A stretch of DNA of 64,000 nt from an uncultured Nostocoides sp. (GTDB lineage Bacteria; Actinomycetota; Actinomycetes; Actinomycetales; Dermatophilaceae): NCBI GenBank assembly GCA_937873315.1, contig CALMQX010000025.1:1-64000 (forward strand). The letters run 5' to 3'. Positions 9,375 to 17,976 of the stretch are shown here, piece by piece. Positions within the stretch are counted from its first letter, which is position 1; every line of letters begins with the position of its first letter. The notes beneath the pieces were generated by a model. The model saw nothing but the letters and a program-made list of their open reading frames with translations. It ran no database searches and was not told the origin of the DNA. The translations under genes were made by a program, and so were the position numbers.

Positions 9375-11441
9375 TTACTTGCCCTGAGCGACGGGCACAT
9401 TAGCCAATTCGGCAAGCCAGGCCGCGGCCGACGCGTCGGACGGCATACGCCAATCTCCGCGGGGCGAAAGCGAGCCTCCCGCAACGACTTTCGGGCCATT
9501 GGGGAGGGCGCTGCGCTTGAACTGATTGCCAAAGAAGCGCTTCAGGAAGACGCCCAGCCAGTGCGTGATCGTGGGCAAGTCGTAAGCCGTGTGCTCGGCC
9601 TGCGGGTACCCCGCCGGCCACTCGCCCCGGGTCTCATCGGCCCAGGCATGCTCGGCCAGGAAGGCGACCTTGCTGGGTCGGTATCCTCGTCGCAGCACGT
9701 GGAAGAGCGTGAAGTCGTGCAGCGCGTACGGCCCGATGGTGTCCTGGGTTGACTGCGGTTTCTCGCCATCCTTGGTGGGGATGAGTTCGGGCGTGATCTC
9801 GGTGTCGAGGATGGACTGCAGCACCGTGCCGACCTTCTGATCGAACTGCTCTGAGGAAATCACCCAGCGGATCAGGTGCTGCATGAGCGTCTTGGGGACC
9901 CCCGTGTTGACCCCGTAATGCGACATCTGGTCGCCAACGCCATAGGTGCACCAGCCGAGCGCCAACTCGGAGAGATCGCCCGTGCCCAGCACGATGCCCG
10001 CGCGCTGGTTGGCCGCGCGAAAGAGCACGTCGGTACGCACGCCCGCCTGGACGTTCTCGAAGGTCACGTCATAGACATCCTCGCCACGACCGAAGGGGTG
10101 CCCAAGGTCCTTGAGCAACTGGGTGGCCAACGGGCGAATGTCGATGGTCTCGAAGGTCACCCCCAAGGCCTCGGACAGCACAGTGGCATTGCCCTTGGTG
10201 TGCTCGGTGGTGGCGAAACCGGGCATGGTGAACGCGAGGATGTGCGTGCGGGGCAGGCCCAGCCGATCGCAGGCCTTGGCGGCCACGATCAGCGCATGCG
10301 TCGAGTCCAAGCCGCCGCTAACCCCGATAACGATCTTGGGCATGCGCGCCGGGTCGCCGCCGCCGATCGCGCGCAGCCGCTGCTCGAGGCCAGAGACCTG
10401 AATGTTGTAGGCCTCATAGCAGTCCTGCGCCAGCCTGGCCGCGTCGTCCGGCACGAACGGGAAGCGGTCGACAGTGCGCCGAAGCCCGAGGTCGCCGGTC
10501 GGTGCGCCGAGGCGAATGGTGATGTGGCGGAAGGTCTCTCCCTCATCGGCCTCGATGCCCTCGGCGCGCCGGTTGTCATCGAAGCTGCCCTGGCGGGCGC
10601 GCTCCTGGCGCAGCCGGTCAAGGTCGACGTCGACGATTGTGCGTCGGGCTTCGTGGGGGAATCGCTCGCCCTCGGCCAGCAGATCGCCCAGTTCGTAGAC
10701 CATGGTCATGCCATCCCACGACAGGTCGGTCGTGGACTCGCCTGCGGAGGCCGCGGCATAGGCGTAGGCGGCATTGCAGCGCGAACTTGCCGCCCGGGCC
10801 AGCAGGTGCCGGTCCTCGGCGCGCCCCACGGTGATGGGGGAGGCGGAGAGGTTGAGCAGCACGGTGGCGCCGGCGAGCGCTGCCTTGTGCGAGGGCGGCA
10901 CCGGCACCCACATGTCCTCGCACACCTCGACATGAAGGCTCAGCCCCGGCACGTCTTCGACATCCACGATGAGGTCCGGGCCGAACGGGATCTCGGGGGT
11001 CAGCCAGGCGTCGCGCTGATCGACGCCATCGGCGAAGTGCCGCTTCTCGTAGAACTCGCGGTAGTTGGGCAGGAAAGACTTGGGTGCTACCGCGAGGATC
11101 TCCCCGCGGTGAATGACCACACCACAGTTGTAGAGCCGCCCCTGGTGCCGCACCGGCGCGCCGACCACGATGACGGGGAGCAGCTCGCGACTGGCGCGCG
11201 TGAGCGACTCGATCGCCGAGTCAACGGCATCGAGGAGGACGTCCTGGAGGAGGAGGTCGTCGATGGCATATCCGCTGAGCGACAACTCGGGAAAGAGCGC
11301 GACCGCGACGCCATCGTCATGACAGGCCCGGGTCTGCTCGATGATGCGCTCGGCATTGGTCATCGGGTCGGCGATGGCCACCGGGAGCGTGCAGGCCGCC
11401 ACTCGGGCAAAGCCCTGAGCGTAGACATTGCGGAAGTCCAT
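9375..11441 (-). CDS. nadE: Glutamine-dependent NAD+ synthetase
   Basis: Last step of NAD biosynthesis: converts deamido-NAD to NAD+ using ATP and glutamine. 688 residues with an N-terminal nitrilase-type glutaminase (about 1-290) carrying the triad E52 ([10 protein letters not shown]), K121 (APKSFLPN) and C174 (VEVCEDMW). The C-terminal synthetase domain has the P-loop [11 protein letters not shown] near residue 372. Length and residue numbering are close to the M. tuberculosis enzyme (E52, K121, C176). It is convergent with the metallophosphoesterase gene, with a 19-bp gap. Confidence 0.96.
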   Translation of the reverse strand: MDFRNVYAQGFARVAACTLPVAIADPMTNAERIIEQTRACHDDGVAVALFPELSLSGYAIDDLLLQDVLLDAVDSAIESLTRASRELLPVIVVGAPVRHQGRLYNCGVVIHRGEILAVAPKSFLPNYREFYEKRHFADGVDQRDAWLTPEIPFGPDLIVDVEDVPGLSLHVEVCEDMWVPVPPSHKAALAGATVLLNLSASPITVGRAEDRHLLARAASSRCNAAYAYAAASAGESTTDLSWDGMTMVYELGDLLAEGERFPHEARRTIVDVDLDRLRQERARQGSFDDNRRAEGIEADEGETFRHITIRLGAPTGDLGLRRTVDRFPFVPDDAARLAQDCYEAYNIQVSGLEQRLRAIGGGDPARMPKIVIGVSGGLDSTHALIVAAKACDRLGLPRTHILAFTMPGFATTEHTKGNATVLSEALGVTFETIDIRPLATQLLKDLGHPFGRGEDVYDVTFENVQAGVRTDVLFRAANQRAGIVLGTGDLSELALGWCTYGVGDQMSHYGVNTGVPKTLMQHLIRWVISSEQFDQKVGTVLQSILDTEITPELIPTKDGEKPQSTQDTIGPYALHDFTLFHVLRRGYRPSKVAFLAEHAWADETRGEWPAGYPQAEHTAYDLPTITHWLGVFLKRFFGNQFKRSALPNGPKVVAGGSLSPRGDWRMPSDASAAAWLAELANVPVAQGK

Positions 11442-11447
11442 GCGGGC

Positions 11448-11453
11448 AGCCTA
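11448..11453 (-). promoter_or_regulatory. Putative -10 hexamer of nadE
   Basis: TAGGCT on the minus strand ends 6 nt before the nadE ATG at 11441. The spacing predicts a leaderless mRNA. It overlaps the end of the upstream quinone oxidoreductase gene. Confidence 0.45.
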
Positions 11454-12419
11454 GTTGCCCGGGTGCACGATGAGTTTGCCGACGGCGCTGCGCTCGTCGA
11501 TGGCGCTTAGCGCGGCGCCGACCTCAGCCAAGGGATAGGTCGCACCGACGACCGGTCGGATCGCGCGGGACGCCACCAGGGGCGCAATCGCTGCCCACTG
11601 CTCCTGCAGGAAACCGGGACGTTGGGTCCACAAGGCACCCCAGCCGACACCCACCACGGAGAGATTGCCGAGCAGCAGCCGGTTGACCTTGACTTCGGGG
11701 ATCGAGCCCTCGGTGAAGCCAATGACCAGCAGCCGACCCAGCGGTGCCAACGCACGCAGCGAGTCTGTAAACCGGTCGCCGCCCACCGGGTCCACGATGA
11801 TGTCGACACCGCGCCCTTGCGTGAGCTCGCGAGCGGCGTCCTTGAACCCGCTGACCGGGATGACCTCGTGAGCGCCCGCGGAGCGAGCGACGGCATCCTT
11901 GTCCGCCGAACTCACCACGGCGATGACGCGAGCGCCTCCCGCCCGAGCGAGTTGGATCGCGGCGGTGCCGATGCCGCCGGCCGCGCCGTGGACGAGCACG
12001 GTCTCACCAGGCGCCATCCCCGCCCGCACGCGCAGCGCGAAATCGCAGGTCAGATAGTTCATGGGCAGCGCTGCGGCCTCATCGAATCCCACCCCATCGG
12101 GCAGCGCGAACACCTGCCCCGGCTGGACCGCCACGCGTTCGGCGAAGCCCCCGAGAACACTGAAGGCCGCAACCCGGTCCCCGGCCGCAAAGCCACTGTC
12201 AGCGGGCGCCGCGAGCACGATCCCGCTCACCTCGCTGCCCGGCACAAAGGGCAACGCGGGCGCGAACTGATAGAGCCCGCGGGTCTGCAGCACATCGGGG
12301 AAGCACACGCCTGCAGCACGCACCTCAATCAGTACCTGGCCCCCGGCCGACGGCTCAGCAACGTCCTGGACGGTCACGGACGCTGGCCCAGCCAACTGGG
12401 AGATCACGGCAGCCTTCAT
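11451..12419 (-). CDS. Zinc-independent quinone oxidoreductase (MDR superfamily)
   Basis: 322-residue NADPH-dependent oxidoreductase of the medium-chain dehydrogenase superfamily. It has a GroES-like N-terminal half with VCFPDVLQTRGLYQ and a Rossmann half with VLVHGAAGGIGTAAIQLA (about residues 142-159), the AxxGxxG dinucleotide motif. The catalytic and structural zinc cysteines of alcohol dehydrogenases are missing, as in NADPH:quinone reductases. The frame is open to 13385, but the family N-terminus starts at ATG 12419. It is divergent from the enoyl-CoA hydratase gene, 55 bp away. Confidence 0.88.
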   Translation of the reverse strand: MKAAVISQLAGPASVTVQDVAEPSAGGQVLIEVRAAGVCFPDVLQTRGLYQFAPALPFVPGSEVSGIVLAAPADSGFAAGDRVAAFSVLGGFAERVAVQPGQVFALPDGVGFDEAAALPMNYLTCDFALRVRAGMAPGETVLVHGAAGGIGTAAIQLARAGGARVIAVVSSADKDAVARSAGAHEVIPVSGFKDAARELTQGRGVDIIVDPVGGDRFTDSLRALAPLGRLLVIGFTEGSIPEVKVNRLLLGNLSVVGVGWGALWTQRPGFLQEQWAAIAPLVASRAIRPVVGATYPLAEVGAALSAIDERSAVGKLIVHPGN

Positions 12420-12427
12420 GGCACAGG

Positions 12428-12433
12428 ACACTA
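12428..12433 (-). promoter_or_regulatory. Putative -10 hexamer of the quinone oxidoreductase gene
   Basis: TAGTGT on the minus strand ends 8 nt before the ATG at 12419; a leaderless or near-leaderless start is expected. Confidence 0.35.
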
Positions 12434-12461
12434 GGGCAGCCCACAGTCGCCTTGACCTACT

Positions 12462-12467
12462 TATGCT
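12462..12467 (+). promoter_or_regulatory. Putative -10 hexamer of the enoyl-CoA hydratase operon
   Basis: TATGCT ends 7 nt before the ATG at 12475. It would drive a leaderless message for the hydratase/molybdopterin oxidoreductase/membrane protein operon. Confidence 0.4.
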
Positions 12468-12474
12468 GGCTGTT

Positions 12475-13281
12475 ATGACTGCCGATGCGGTGACTTGCGA
12501 GATCGAGGGCGGGATTGCCCATGTGCGCCTGAATCGACCCGACAAGCTCAACGCGCTCACGCTCGACACCCTCGATACCTTGATTGCGACCGCGCGGCGG
12601 CTCTCGCGGGACCGTTCCTTGCGGGGCGTCATGCTTTCCGGCAGTGGCGATTCCTTTTGCGCGGGACTGGATTTCGCGACGGTGCTCAAGGAGCCGCCGC
12701 GCGTGGCGGCGGCATTCACGCCCAGGCCCTGGCGGCGGGAGGGCACGAACACCTTCCAAGAGGCCTGTTGGGCCTGGCGCCGGGTGCCGGTGCCAGTGGT
12801 GGCCGCCGTGCAGGGCCACTGCTTCGGAGGCGGCCTGCAGATCGCCCTGGGCGCCGACTTCCGGTTCACCACGGCCGATGCCCAATGGTCCGTGCTGGAG
12901 GCCCGCTGGGGGCTGATCCCGGATATGAGCGGCATCGCCTCGCTCTCCCAACTCGTCGGCATCGACACCGCCAAGCGCCTGACCATGACCGGCGAGGTCA
13001 TCTCTGGTGAGCGGGCCGTGGCCCTAGGCTTGGCCACCGAGGTGGCCGAGAACCCGTATGCCGCTGGGCTGGCTCTCGTTGAGCAGATCGTGACCCGTTC
13101 GCCGGACTCGGTCGCCGCGGCCAAGCGGCTCTTTGACCGCACGTGGACGCGAGGCCCACGGCATACCTTCGCCCGCGAGCGCGTCGAACAGGCCTGGCTG
13201 CTGGCTACCCACAACACGGCAATCGCCCGCAAGGCGGCCTTCGAGAAGGCTGCGCCGAGATTCGAGTTGCGCCGACGATGA
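12475..13281 (+). CDS. Enoyl-CoA hydratase/isomerase family protein
   Basis: 268-residue crotonase-fold protein, cytoplasmic, expected to hydrate or isomerise an enoyl-CoA in fatty-acid or ring degradation. The oxyanion-hole segments are present: LSGSGDSFCAGLDF (about residue 61) and QGHCFGGGLQIALG (about 114). The acidic residue region LEARWGLIPDMSG differs from the classic ExxxGxxPxxGG, so the reaction may not be plain hydration. ATG 12475 is chosen from the leaderless promoter and the conserved start. The stop overlaps the start of the molybdopterin oxidoreductase by 4 bp. Confidence 0.85.
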   Translation: MTADAVTCEIEGGIAHVRLNRPDKLNALTLDTLDTLIATARRLSRDRSLRGVMLSGSGDSFCAGLDFATVLKEPPRVAAAFTPRPWRREGTNTFQEACWAWRRVPVPVVAAVQGHCFGGGLQIALGADFRFTTADAQWSVLEARWGLIPDMSGIASLSQLVGIDTAKRLTMTGEVISGERAVALGLATEVAENPYAAGLALVEQIVTRSPDSVAAAKRLFDRTWTRGPRHTFARERVEQAWLLATHNTAIARKAAFEKAAPRFELRRR

Positions 13282-15392
13282 CCGACGAACTGCGCACCCG
13301 GTATGCCGCTTGCCCGCTCTGCGAGGCGAGTTGCGGCCTGGAAATCGTCCTTGATGGCGATCGCGTGCGCAGCATTCGCGGGCATGAGGCGGACCCGCTC
13401 TCACGAGGTCACCTCTGCCCGAAAGCCATTGCGCTGCAGGACCTCCATGAGGACCCGGATCGACTGCGCCGGCCGGTGCGGCGATTGGGGGATCGCTGGG
13501 TCGAGATCCCCTGGACGCAGGCTTTCACCCTGGCGGCCGAGTTGCTTCACGGAGTCCAGGAGCGCCACGGCCGCAACAGTCTGGGCGTCTATCTGGGCAA
13601 CCCCAATGTGCATTCGTTAGGGGCAATGACCCATAACCCGCAACTTGTGCGGGCGCTGGGCACCCGTAGCGTCTATTCGGCGACCTCGGTGGACCAGTTG
13701 CCACACCACATGGTGGCCTGGGCGCTCTATGGCCATCAGTTCCTCCTGCCCGTGCCCGACATCGACCGCACCGATCTGCTCGTCCTGATCGGGCACAACC
13801 CGATGGCCTCGAATGGCTCGATGTGGACGGTCCCGGACTTCCCGCAGCGGCGCCGCGAGCTGAGCGCGCGGGGTGGTCGGCTGATCGTGCTCGACCCTCG
13901 ACGGACGGAGACCGCCAAGATCGCCGATCGCCACCTCCCGGTCCGACCCGGCACCGATGCGTGGGTCTTGCTGGCCCTGATCCGAGAGGTGCTGGCCTCC
14001 GGCCGGGCGCGGCCAGCGGCATATGTCGATGGGGTCGAGGAGGTGCGCGGCGCAGTCGAGAGCTTCACTCCCGAGCTCGCGGCCGAGCGCTCCGGCGTCC
14101 CGGCGGCCGAGATCCGGCAGTTGGCCAGTGACCTCCTGGACGCGCCAGCGGCCGCGATCCATGGGCGAATGGGCGTGTCGGTGCAGAGCTTCGGGTTGCT
14201 CTGCCAGTGGGCGATCCAGGTGCTCAATATCCTCATCGGTGGGCTGGATCGAAGCGGTGGACTGATGTTCACGTCACCGGCGGTCGACCTGGTCGGCCGG
14301 GGACTGATGGGGGCGGGGCGACCGGGTCGCAGGACCCGGGTACGCGGCCTGCAGGCATTCGGTTCGGAATTGCCCTCAGCCACGCTGGCCGAAGAGATCC
14401 GCACACCGGGCGTGGGACAACTGCGAGGGCTGATCACCATCGCCGGCAATCCGGTCTCCTCCACACCCGGGGGACACCTGCTCGATGGCGCGCTGAGCGA
14501 GCTCGAGGCCATGGTGTCCATCGATCCGTATATCAATGAGACCACCCGGCATGCGCACCTGATCCTGCCGCCGACCGGGCCGCTGGAGCGCGATCACTAC
14601 GACGTGATCTTCCACACCCTGGCCGTGCGCAACACCGCGCGCTTCTCACCGGCGGTGCTCCCCGCCGATCCCGAGGCTCGTCACGATTGGCAGATCGCCC
14701 GAGACCTGGTGAGCGCACTTGAGCGGGCACGCGGTGGCCGCCGGGACCTGGCGCGGTGGCTGCGGATGCGGGTCTCGCCGCGCCTGACCGTGGATGCCTT
14801 GCTGCGGCTCTCGCCTACCCGGCTCTCGGTACGGCGGCTCTCGCGCACTCCCGGTGGCGTCGACCTGGGACCCTTGCGATCGCAGTTACCGGAGCGGTTG
14901 CGGACCGCTGACCAGCGCATTCACCTCGCCGCCCCGCTGGCGCTGGCAGAGCTCACCCGATTGCGCCAGGCTGAGCCGGCGGTAGCTGCGGACACCCTCT
15001 TGCTGATCGGTCGGCGGCATCAGCGGGATAACAACTCGTGGATGCACAATGCGGCCAGACTGACCTCCGGGCGTGCCCGCCACCACCTCTTGGTCAACCC
15101 CGAGGACCTCGCCGCCCGCGGCATCCCCGACGGCTCGCTGGTCACGGTCCGCTCGGCGGCTGGCGAGGTTCAGGTCGAGGCAGCCGCCTCCACCGACCTG
15201 ATGCCGGGGGTGGTCAGCCTGCCGCATGGATACGGTCACGCCCGTCAAGGAGTCCGGCTTGCTCGCGCCAGCGCGCTGCCCGGCGTCTCGATCAACGACC
15301 TGACCGACCCGAACGTGGTCGACCTCGGGAGCGGGAATGCCGTGCTGAACGGCGTCCCGGTGACCATCACCGCCAGCTCGGATGAGGGATGA
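13278..15392 (+). CDS. Molybdopterin oxidoreductase with N-terminal [4Fe-4S] site
   Basis: 704-residue enzyme of the DMSO-reductase/formate-dehydrogenase superfamily. Cluster ligands C12xxC15xxxC19 and C47 with K49 are seen at the N-terminus, then the molybdopterin-binding body (LIGHNPMASNGSMWTVPDF; VSIDPYINETTRHAHLILPPTGPLE). The C-terminal dinucleotide-binding domain (about 570-704) contains RRHQRDNNSWMHN and VNPEDLAARGIPDGSLV. There is no TAT signal, so it is cytoplasmic. No Cys or Sec is obvious at the active-site position I would expect. No electron-transfer subunit lies next to it. ATGA overlap with the hydratase supports the start at 13278. The substrate is unknown. Confidence 0.88.
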   Translation: MTDELRTRYAACPLCEASCGLEIVLDGDRVRSIRGHEADPLSRGHLCPKAIALQDLHEDPDRLRRPVRRLGDRWVEIPWTQAFTLAAELLHGVQERHGRNSLGVYLGNPNVHSLGAMTHNPQLVRALGTRSVYSATSVDQLPHHMVAWALYGHQFLLPVPDIDRTDLLVLIGHNPMASNGSMWTVPDFPQRRRELSARGGRLIVLDPRRTETAKIADRHLPVRPGTDAWVLLALIREVLASGRARPAAYVDGVEEVRGAVESFTPELAAERSGVPAAEIRQLASDLLDAPAAAIHGRMGVSVQSFGLLCQWAIQVLNILIGGLDRSGGLMFTSPAVDLVGRGLMGAGRPGRRTRVRGLQAFGSELPSATLAEEIRTPGVGQLRGLITIAGNPVSSTPGGHLLDGALSELEAMVSIDPYINETTRHAHLILPPTGPLERDHYDVIFHTLAVRNTARFSPAVLPADPEARHDWQIARDLVSALERARGGRRDLARWLRMRVSPRLTVDALLRLSPTRLSVRRLSRTPGGVDLGPLRSQLPERLRTADQRIHLAAPLALAELTRLRQAEPAVAADTLLLIGRRHQRDNNSWMHNAARLTSGRARHHLLVNPEDLAARGIPDGSLVTVRSAAGEVQVEAAASTDLMPGVVSLPHGYGHARQGVRLARASALPGVSINDLTDPNVVDLGSGNAVLNGVPVTITASSDEG

Positions 15393-15865
15393 TGCTCCTC
15401 ATGATGTCCACCTGGTCCACGCGTCGCTGGGTCGTGGCCGCCCTGGCCGCCTTGGGCACGGCCGCCTTCATGGCCCTGGGGACCGCCATGATCGAGAACC
15501 CGGTGATCGTGCGCAAGGTCGCCACCCCGTGGTGGGCCTGGCTCGTGCTGGCGATCACCTCGGTGCTCAGCGGCTTGCTGGTCGCGACCTACGTCCGGGA
15601 GCCCGGTCAGGCGCAGCAGGTGGACGCCTCCGCCCGTCGCGGGGGCATCGGGGGCCTGCTGGCGTACTTTGCGGTCGGCTGTCCGGTGTGCAACAAGATC
15701 GCCTTGCTGCTGCTCGGATCATCGGGCGCACTCCAGTGGTTTGCCCCGATCCAGCCGTGGCTGGGCGTCATCGGCATGGTCCTGCTCGGTTGGGCCCTGC
15801 GCACCCGCCTGGCCGGAGAGCGTGCCTGCCCGGTGCCCAGTGCGGACCTGATGCCCGTCGGGTGA
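15389..15865 (+). CDS. Small four-helix membrane protein with a CPxC motif
   Basis: 158 residues with about four transmembrane segments (near residues 12-34, 47-68, 86-108 and 121-138). A GCPVCNK motif at the start of the third helix suggests a redox-active or metal-binding dicysteine at the membrane; a second cysteine lies near residue 149. The start overlaps the molybdopterin oxidoreductase stop (15389-15392); the later ATG at 15404 is an alternative. Coupling to that enzyme suggests a role in electron transfer or cofactor supply, but this is inference and I do not recognise the family by name. Confidence 0.7.
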   Translation: MMLLMMSTWSTRRWVVAALAALGTAAFMALGTAMIENPVIVRKVATPWWAWLVLAITSVLSGLLVATYVREPGQAQQVDASARRGGIGGLLAYFAVGCPVCNKIALLLLGSSGALQWFAPIQPWLGVIGMVLLGWALRTRLAGERACPVPSADLMPVG

Positions 15866-15904
15866 AGCCGGACACGCACCCGCGCCCCACGCAATCTCGC
15901 CACG

Positions 15905-15910
15905 TAAGGT
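15905..15910 (+). promoter_or_regulatory. Putative -10 hexamer of the acyl-CoA dehydrogenase operon
   Basis: TAAGGT ends 7 nt before the ATG at 15918, again the leaderless spacing. It lies in a 52-bp gap after the membrane protein gene and would start the five-gene run to 20483. Confidence 0.5.
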
Positions 15911-15917
15911 CTGAGCC

Positions 15918-17180
15918 ATGGACTTCGCTCCCACGCCCAGGGCCGCAGAGCTGGCCACCCAGGTCCGTGCCTTTGTCGATGAGCGCATCGTGCCGGTGGA
16001 GCACGAGGTCGTCCTCGATATCGCCCAGCGACGTGCTCGTGGCGAGGACGCTTGGCCACCGCACCCGGTCATGGCGCAATTGCAGAGCCAGGCGCGGGCC
16101 GAGGGCCTGTGGAATCTCTTCCTCCCGGCCGGCCATGAGGGGCCCTATGCGCAGCGCTATGGCACCGCGGGCGGGCGAGGGCTGAGCAATAGCGAGTATG
16201 CCGTGGTCGCCGAACAAACCGGCCGCAGTGCCCTGGCGCCGCTGATCTTCAACTGCAATGCCCCGGACACCGGCAATATGGAAGTCCTGCTCAAGTACGG
16301 CAGCCAAGAGCAGAAGGACACCTGGCTGGATCCTCTGCTCGACGCCCGGATTCGCTCGGCATTCCTGATGACCGAGCCGGGAGTCGCCAGCTCGGATGCC
16401 ACCACGATGCAGGCCACGGCCATCCTCGACGGCGAGGACATCGTGCTCAACGGCCGCAAATGGTGGTCCACCGGCGCCGGGCACCCGGACTGCCGGGTCG
16501 GGGTGTTCATGGGGCTGACCGACCCGAGCGCAGACCGACACCTGCGGCATTCGATGGTCCTGGTGCCGATGGACGCTCCCGGCGTGCGGGTGGAGCGGAT
16601 GCTGACCGCGCTGGGTCACTTCGATGAGCCCCTGGGTCATGGCGAGGTGACCCTCACCGACGTCCGGCTGCCTCGCTCCGCTGTCATCGGCGGGCCCGGA
16701 ATGGCCTTCGCGATCGCGCAGGGCCGGCTCGGTCCTGGCCGCGTTCACCACTGCATGCGGCTGATCGGCCTGGCCGAGCGCTCCCTCGAGTTGGCCTGTG
16801 AGCGGGCCACCACGCGGGTGGCCTTTGGTAAACCGCTGGCCAACCTCGGCGGCAACCGGGAGCGCCTGGCGCGCGCGCGGATTGCGATCAACCAGGCCCG
16901 GCTGTTGGTCCATCACGCGGCCTGGAAGCTGGACACGGTCGGTATCGCTGGCGCCCAGTCCGAGGTGAGCGAGATCAAGGCGGCCGTGCCCTCGATGGCC
17001 TGCGAGGTGATCGACCTGGCCATCCAACTCCACGGCGGTGCCGGGATGAGCGAGGACTTCCCCTTAGCGGCTGCATATGCCGGTGCCCGCTCGTTGCGGC
17101 TGGCCGATGGGCCGGATGAGGTGCATCTGGGCGTCGTCGCCCGCCAGTTGCTGCGCCCCTATCTGAGCAAGGAGTCCTGA
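15918..17180 (+). CDS. Acyl-CoA dehydrogenase, ACAD10/ACAD11 type
   Basis: 420-residue FAD enzyme acting on acyl-CoA thioesters. FNCNAPDTGNMEVL (about residues 113-126), TEPGVASSDATTMQ, RVAFGKPLANLGGN and LHGGAGMSEDFPLA with RLADGPDEVHL near the end follow the ACAD10/ACAD11 subgroup rather than ordinary medium-chain dehydrogenases. In that subgroup the flavoprotein works with a kinase that phosphorylates a 4-hydroxyacyl-CoA; an APH-type kinase gene lies two genes downstream. It is the first gene of a tightly packed operon; the next gene starts 1 nt after its stop. Confidence 0.88.
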   Translation: MDFAPTPRAAELATQVRAFVDERIVPVEHEVVLDIAQRRARGEDAWPPHPVMAQLQSQARAEGLWNLFLPAGHEGPYAQRYGTAGGRGLSNSEYAVVAEQTGRSALAPLIFNCNAPDTGNMEVLLKYGSQEQKDTWLDPLLDARIRSAFLMTEPGVASSDATTMQATAILDGEDIVLNGRKWWSTGAGHPDCRVGVFMGLTDPSADRHLRHSMVLVPMDAPGVRVERMLTALGHFDEPLGHGEVTLTDVRLPRSAVIGGPGMAFAIAQGRLGPGRVHHCMRLIGLAERSLELACERATTRVAFGKPLANLGGNRERLARARIAINQARLLVHHAAWKLDTVGIAGAQSEVSEIKAAVPSMACEVIDLAIQLHGGAGMSEDFPLAAAYAGARSLRLADGPDEVHLGVVARQLLRPYLSKES

Positions 17181-17181
17181 T

Positions 17182-17976
17182 ATGGCACGTGTCCTGGTGA
17201 CCGGAGGCGCCTCCGGCCTCGGGTTGGCCCTGGCCGAGGCCTTCCTGGCTCGAGGCGATCAGGTGCTGGTCGGAGACTTGGCCGAGGAGCGTCCGGCGAT
17301 CCTGCCTGAGCAGGTGGTCTACCGACGTCTCAACGTGCGCCAGCAGCAGGATTGGGATGCAGCTGCCGCCTGGGTGAGTCAGGAGTGGGGTGGCCTGGAC
17401 ATCCTGTGCAATAACGCGGGGGTGGCTGCCGGCGGGCGCATCGACGTGGAGGCCATGTCCGATTGGGAGCGGGTGATCGACATCAATCTGTTGGGTGTCG
17501 TGCGCGGCTGCCAGACCTTCGTGCCGATGCTGAAGGAGCAGCGCTCCGGGCATATCGTCAACACGGCCTCCCTGGCCGGGCTGGTGCATGCCCCTGGGAT
17601 GGCCTCGTATAACGCCACGAAGGCCGCCGTTGTCGCGGTCTCGGAGACCTTGGGCTTTGAGCTCGAGCCTTTTGGGATCAAGGTCTCGGTGGTCTGTCCC
17701 GCGTTCTTCCGGACCAACCTCCATCTCTCCTTCGAGGGCAAGGACGAGGCCCTCCACGAGGCAGGCACCAAGCTCATTACGCGCGCCAAGAAGACCCCGC
17801 AGGAGATCGCGGTCACGGTGATCGCGGGGATCGAGAGCGGCAAGCGGGTCATCCTCACCGACTCGCATGGCCGAGCAATCACGGCTGCCAAGCGGTTCGC
17901 TCGCCCGCTGTACAACCGCGCGGTGGCGCGGGGCGGTCGAGCGCTCGCGGCCCGATCGGGCGTGCCGCTGCCGTGA
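17182..17976 (+). CDS. Short-chain dehydrogenase/reductase
   Basis: 264-residue classical SDR. TGGASGLG (8-15) binds the dinucleotide, NNAG (about 75-78) stabilises the fold, and NTASLAGL with the YNATK pair supplies the catalytic Ser, Tyr and Lys. An NAD(P)-dependent alcohol/ketone interconversion is expected. It is sandwiched between the ACAD10/11-type dehydrogenase and the kinase, and its stop overlaps the kinase GTG by 4 bp, so it is likely part of the same hydroxyacyl or keto-acid route; its substrate is unknown. Confidence 0.9.
   Translation: MARVLVTGGASGLGLALAEAFLARGDQVLVGDLAEERPAILPEQVVYRRLNVRQQQDWDAAAAWVSQEWGGLDILCNNAGVAAGGRIDVEAMSDWERVIDINLLGVVRGCQTFVPMLKEQRSGHIVNTASLAGLVHAPGMASYNATKAAVVAVSETLGFELEPFGIKVSVVCPAFFRTNLHLSFEGKDEALHEAGTKLITRAKKTPQEIAVTVIAGIESGKRVILTDSHGRAITAAKRFARPLYNRAVARGGRALAARSGVPLP

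Noticed and set aside
9876-11510. A 544-codon plus-strand frame.
   Set aside because: Entirely antisense to nadE, whose catalytic triad and P-loop are intact; no family features.
11451-13385. N-terminal extension of the quinone oxidoreductase to 644 residues.
   Set aside because: The extra 322 residues are antisense to the enoyl-CoA hydratase and low complexity; the family N-terminus starts at 12419.
15768-17033. A 421-codon minus-strand frame.
   Set aside because: Antisense shadow of the acyl-CoA dehydrogenase gene.
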